In this document: piece by piece, positions 5,545 to 6,339 of the stretch
Layout of the letters: each line of letters starts with the position of its first letter
How positions within the stretch are numbered: the stretch's first letter is position 1
Assembly: GCA_041481895.1 (NCBI GenBank)
Contig: JBGPCQ010000174.1
Span: 1-6,339 of the forward strand
Source of the DNA: JAMPXD01 sp041481895
GTDB taxonomy: Bacteria > Desulfobacterota > Desulfuromonadia > Geobacterales > Geobacteraceae
Reading direction: 5' to 3'
DNA length: 6,339 bases
Program-made: the position numbers and the translations under genes
The notes under the pieces: generated by a model
The model's database searches: none
What the model was told of the DNA's origin: nothing
The model's input: the letters and a program-made list of their open reading frames with translations, nothing else

Positions 5545-6339
5545 CTTCATGGAATTGGTCTTATCCAAGGCAGCTTTCAGTCCGCTGGCAAGCTTCTCCG
5601 GTTCATCGAAACCCCAGAAGTGCAGAAAGAAGAGCCGGGGAGACTCATGGAGCATATGGCTGTGGATAGCCGTCACGGCTATGTTGTGCCTGGTGAGAGC
5701 CTTAACTACCGGATTCACTTCGTCGGCAAGTAGAACGAAATCACCGGTTGTAGCGGCCTTGTTGCCGACAGCCTGCATGTTGATACCGGTTGCCATTCCC
5801 ATGTAAGGGGGGACATCCATACCATGCTCTTTAATCGTTTCTTTTCTTGGGAAACCTAGTTGAAGTATGTTCCCCTTTTTCTGGCCGGTCTTGGCAAAGA
5901 TGGTCTCGACCTTAGTCCAGTCAACCGCTGTCGTCTGTGTTGCTGCGGGTTGTTGTGCTTCCATTGGTGTCCCTGTCATGGAGAGTGAGGAACGCATTGC
6001 TTCGGCAAGTTTACGGGGGTTGCCGTTGCCGCTGAAATGGAGGTACATGACCGTCGGTGATTCGCTGAGAATATGGTTATGCAGGGCGGTAACTTCGATT
6101 CCTTTAGCCACCAACTGCGCCATGACCGGGGAAACTTCTCTTTCCAGAAGTACGAGGTCGCCCATAATCATGACATTCTTCTCTGTTCCTTTGAAACCAA
6201 TCCAGGAAGTGAGTGCCAGCCCTGACTCTACTAGCACTTCTCCCACTGTTACCTTGAGGTCTGAACGGGGGAACGAGACCTTTAACATATCCTCCTGCAC
6301 GGTTCCTTTTCGGCCAAGAGCCGTTTCAACTCCTTGCCA
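5542..6339 (-). CDS. DUF1259 (LppY/LpqO-like) protein with two tandem domains, 5' partial
   Basis: The frame is open from the right edge to the TGA at 5542-5544, giving 265 visible residues; the real start is outside. A GTG at 6298-6300 gives a shorter reading, but the 13 codons before it (WQGVETALGRKGT) already match the start of a DUF1259 domain, so it is internal. Copy 1 spans about 1-122 and copy 2 about 141-262. They share W..VE (1-5; 141-145), FPR (23-25; 163-165), GD[LF]VLL..EV.PV (60-72; 199-211) and TA[LI]H.H.L.ESP...[LF]LHF (84-102; 223-241). A Gln/Thr/Ala-rich linker (123-140) joins them. The conserved H-x-H plus a later H, and a D and E at equal spacing, are kept in both copies and could bind metal, but DUF1259 has no established function known to me. 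Any signal peptide would lie outside. It is the first visible gene of the operon and probably a partner of the transporter. Confidence 0.88.
   Translation of the reverse strand, partial: WQGVETALGRKGTVQEDMLKVSFPRSDLKVTVGEVLVESGLALTSWIGFKGTEKNVMIMGDLVLLEREVSPVMAQLVAKGIEVTALHNHILSESPTVMYLHFSGNGNPRKLAEAMRSSLSMTGTPMEAQQPAATQTTAVDWTKVETIFAKTGQKKGNILQLGFPRKETIKEHGMDVPPYMGMATGINMQAVGNKAATTGDFVLLADEVNPVVKALTRHNIAVTAIHSHMLHESPRLFFLHFWGFDEPEKLASGLKAALDKTNSMK

Overview
The window suggests a chromosomal segment of a GC-rich deltaproteobacterium, most likely Geobacter-like (Desulfuromonadota). This is inferred from the style of the ClpB sequence, the Ig-like/TIG surface protein and the chromate-transporter context. 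No 16S or other decisive marker is present, so the placement is tentative.

Layout: (1) Bases 3-833, + strand, hold the C-terminal part of a secreted or surface protein built from a TIG-like end and bacterial Ig-like modules; its start lies left of the window. A strong stem-loop terminator follows (851-887). (2) Bases 888-1030 are the clpB control region, with a near-consensus promoter (TTGACA, 17 bp, TATCAT), a 14-bp palindrome just upstream, an inverted repeat around the -10 box and a good ribosome binding site. (3) Bases 1031-3622, + strand, encode a complete 863-residue ClpB disaggregase with every key motif intact. (4) Bases 3623-3681 are a short convergent gap with no clear terminator. 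(5) Bases 3682-6339, - strand, are a tightly packed operon read right to left: a two-copy DUF1259 (LppY/LpqO-like) protein that runs off the right edge, a two-domain ChrA-family transporter starting 7 nt after it, and a signal-peptide protein with a LamG/DUF1080-like fold whose possible first start overlaps the chrA stop (ATGA).

How the genes relate: the left surface protein and clpB are separate transcription units. The three minus-strand genes look co-transcribed and translationally coupled, which suggests one function around anion (chromate or another oxyanion) export. The two partner proteins have no established biochemical role that I know of. This DUF1259-ChrA-secreted jelly-roll cassette is the best candidate here for an incompletely described system. 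Part of it has lower GC than clpB (for example 48% at 3901-3960 against 73% at 1861-1920), which would fit a separate origin but does not prove it.
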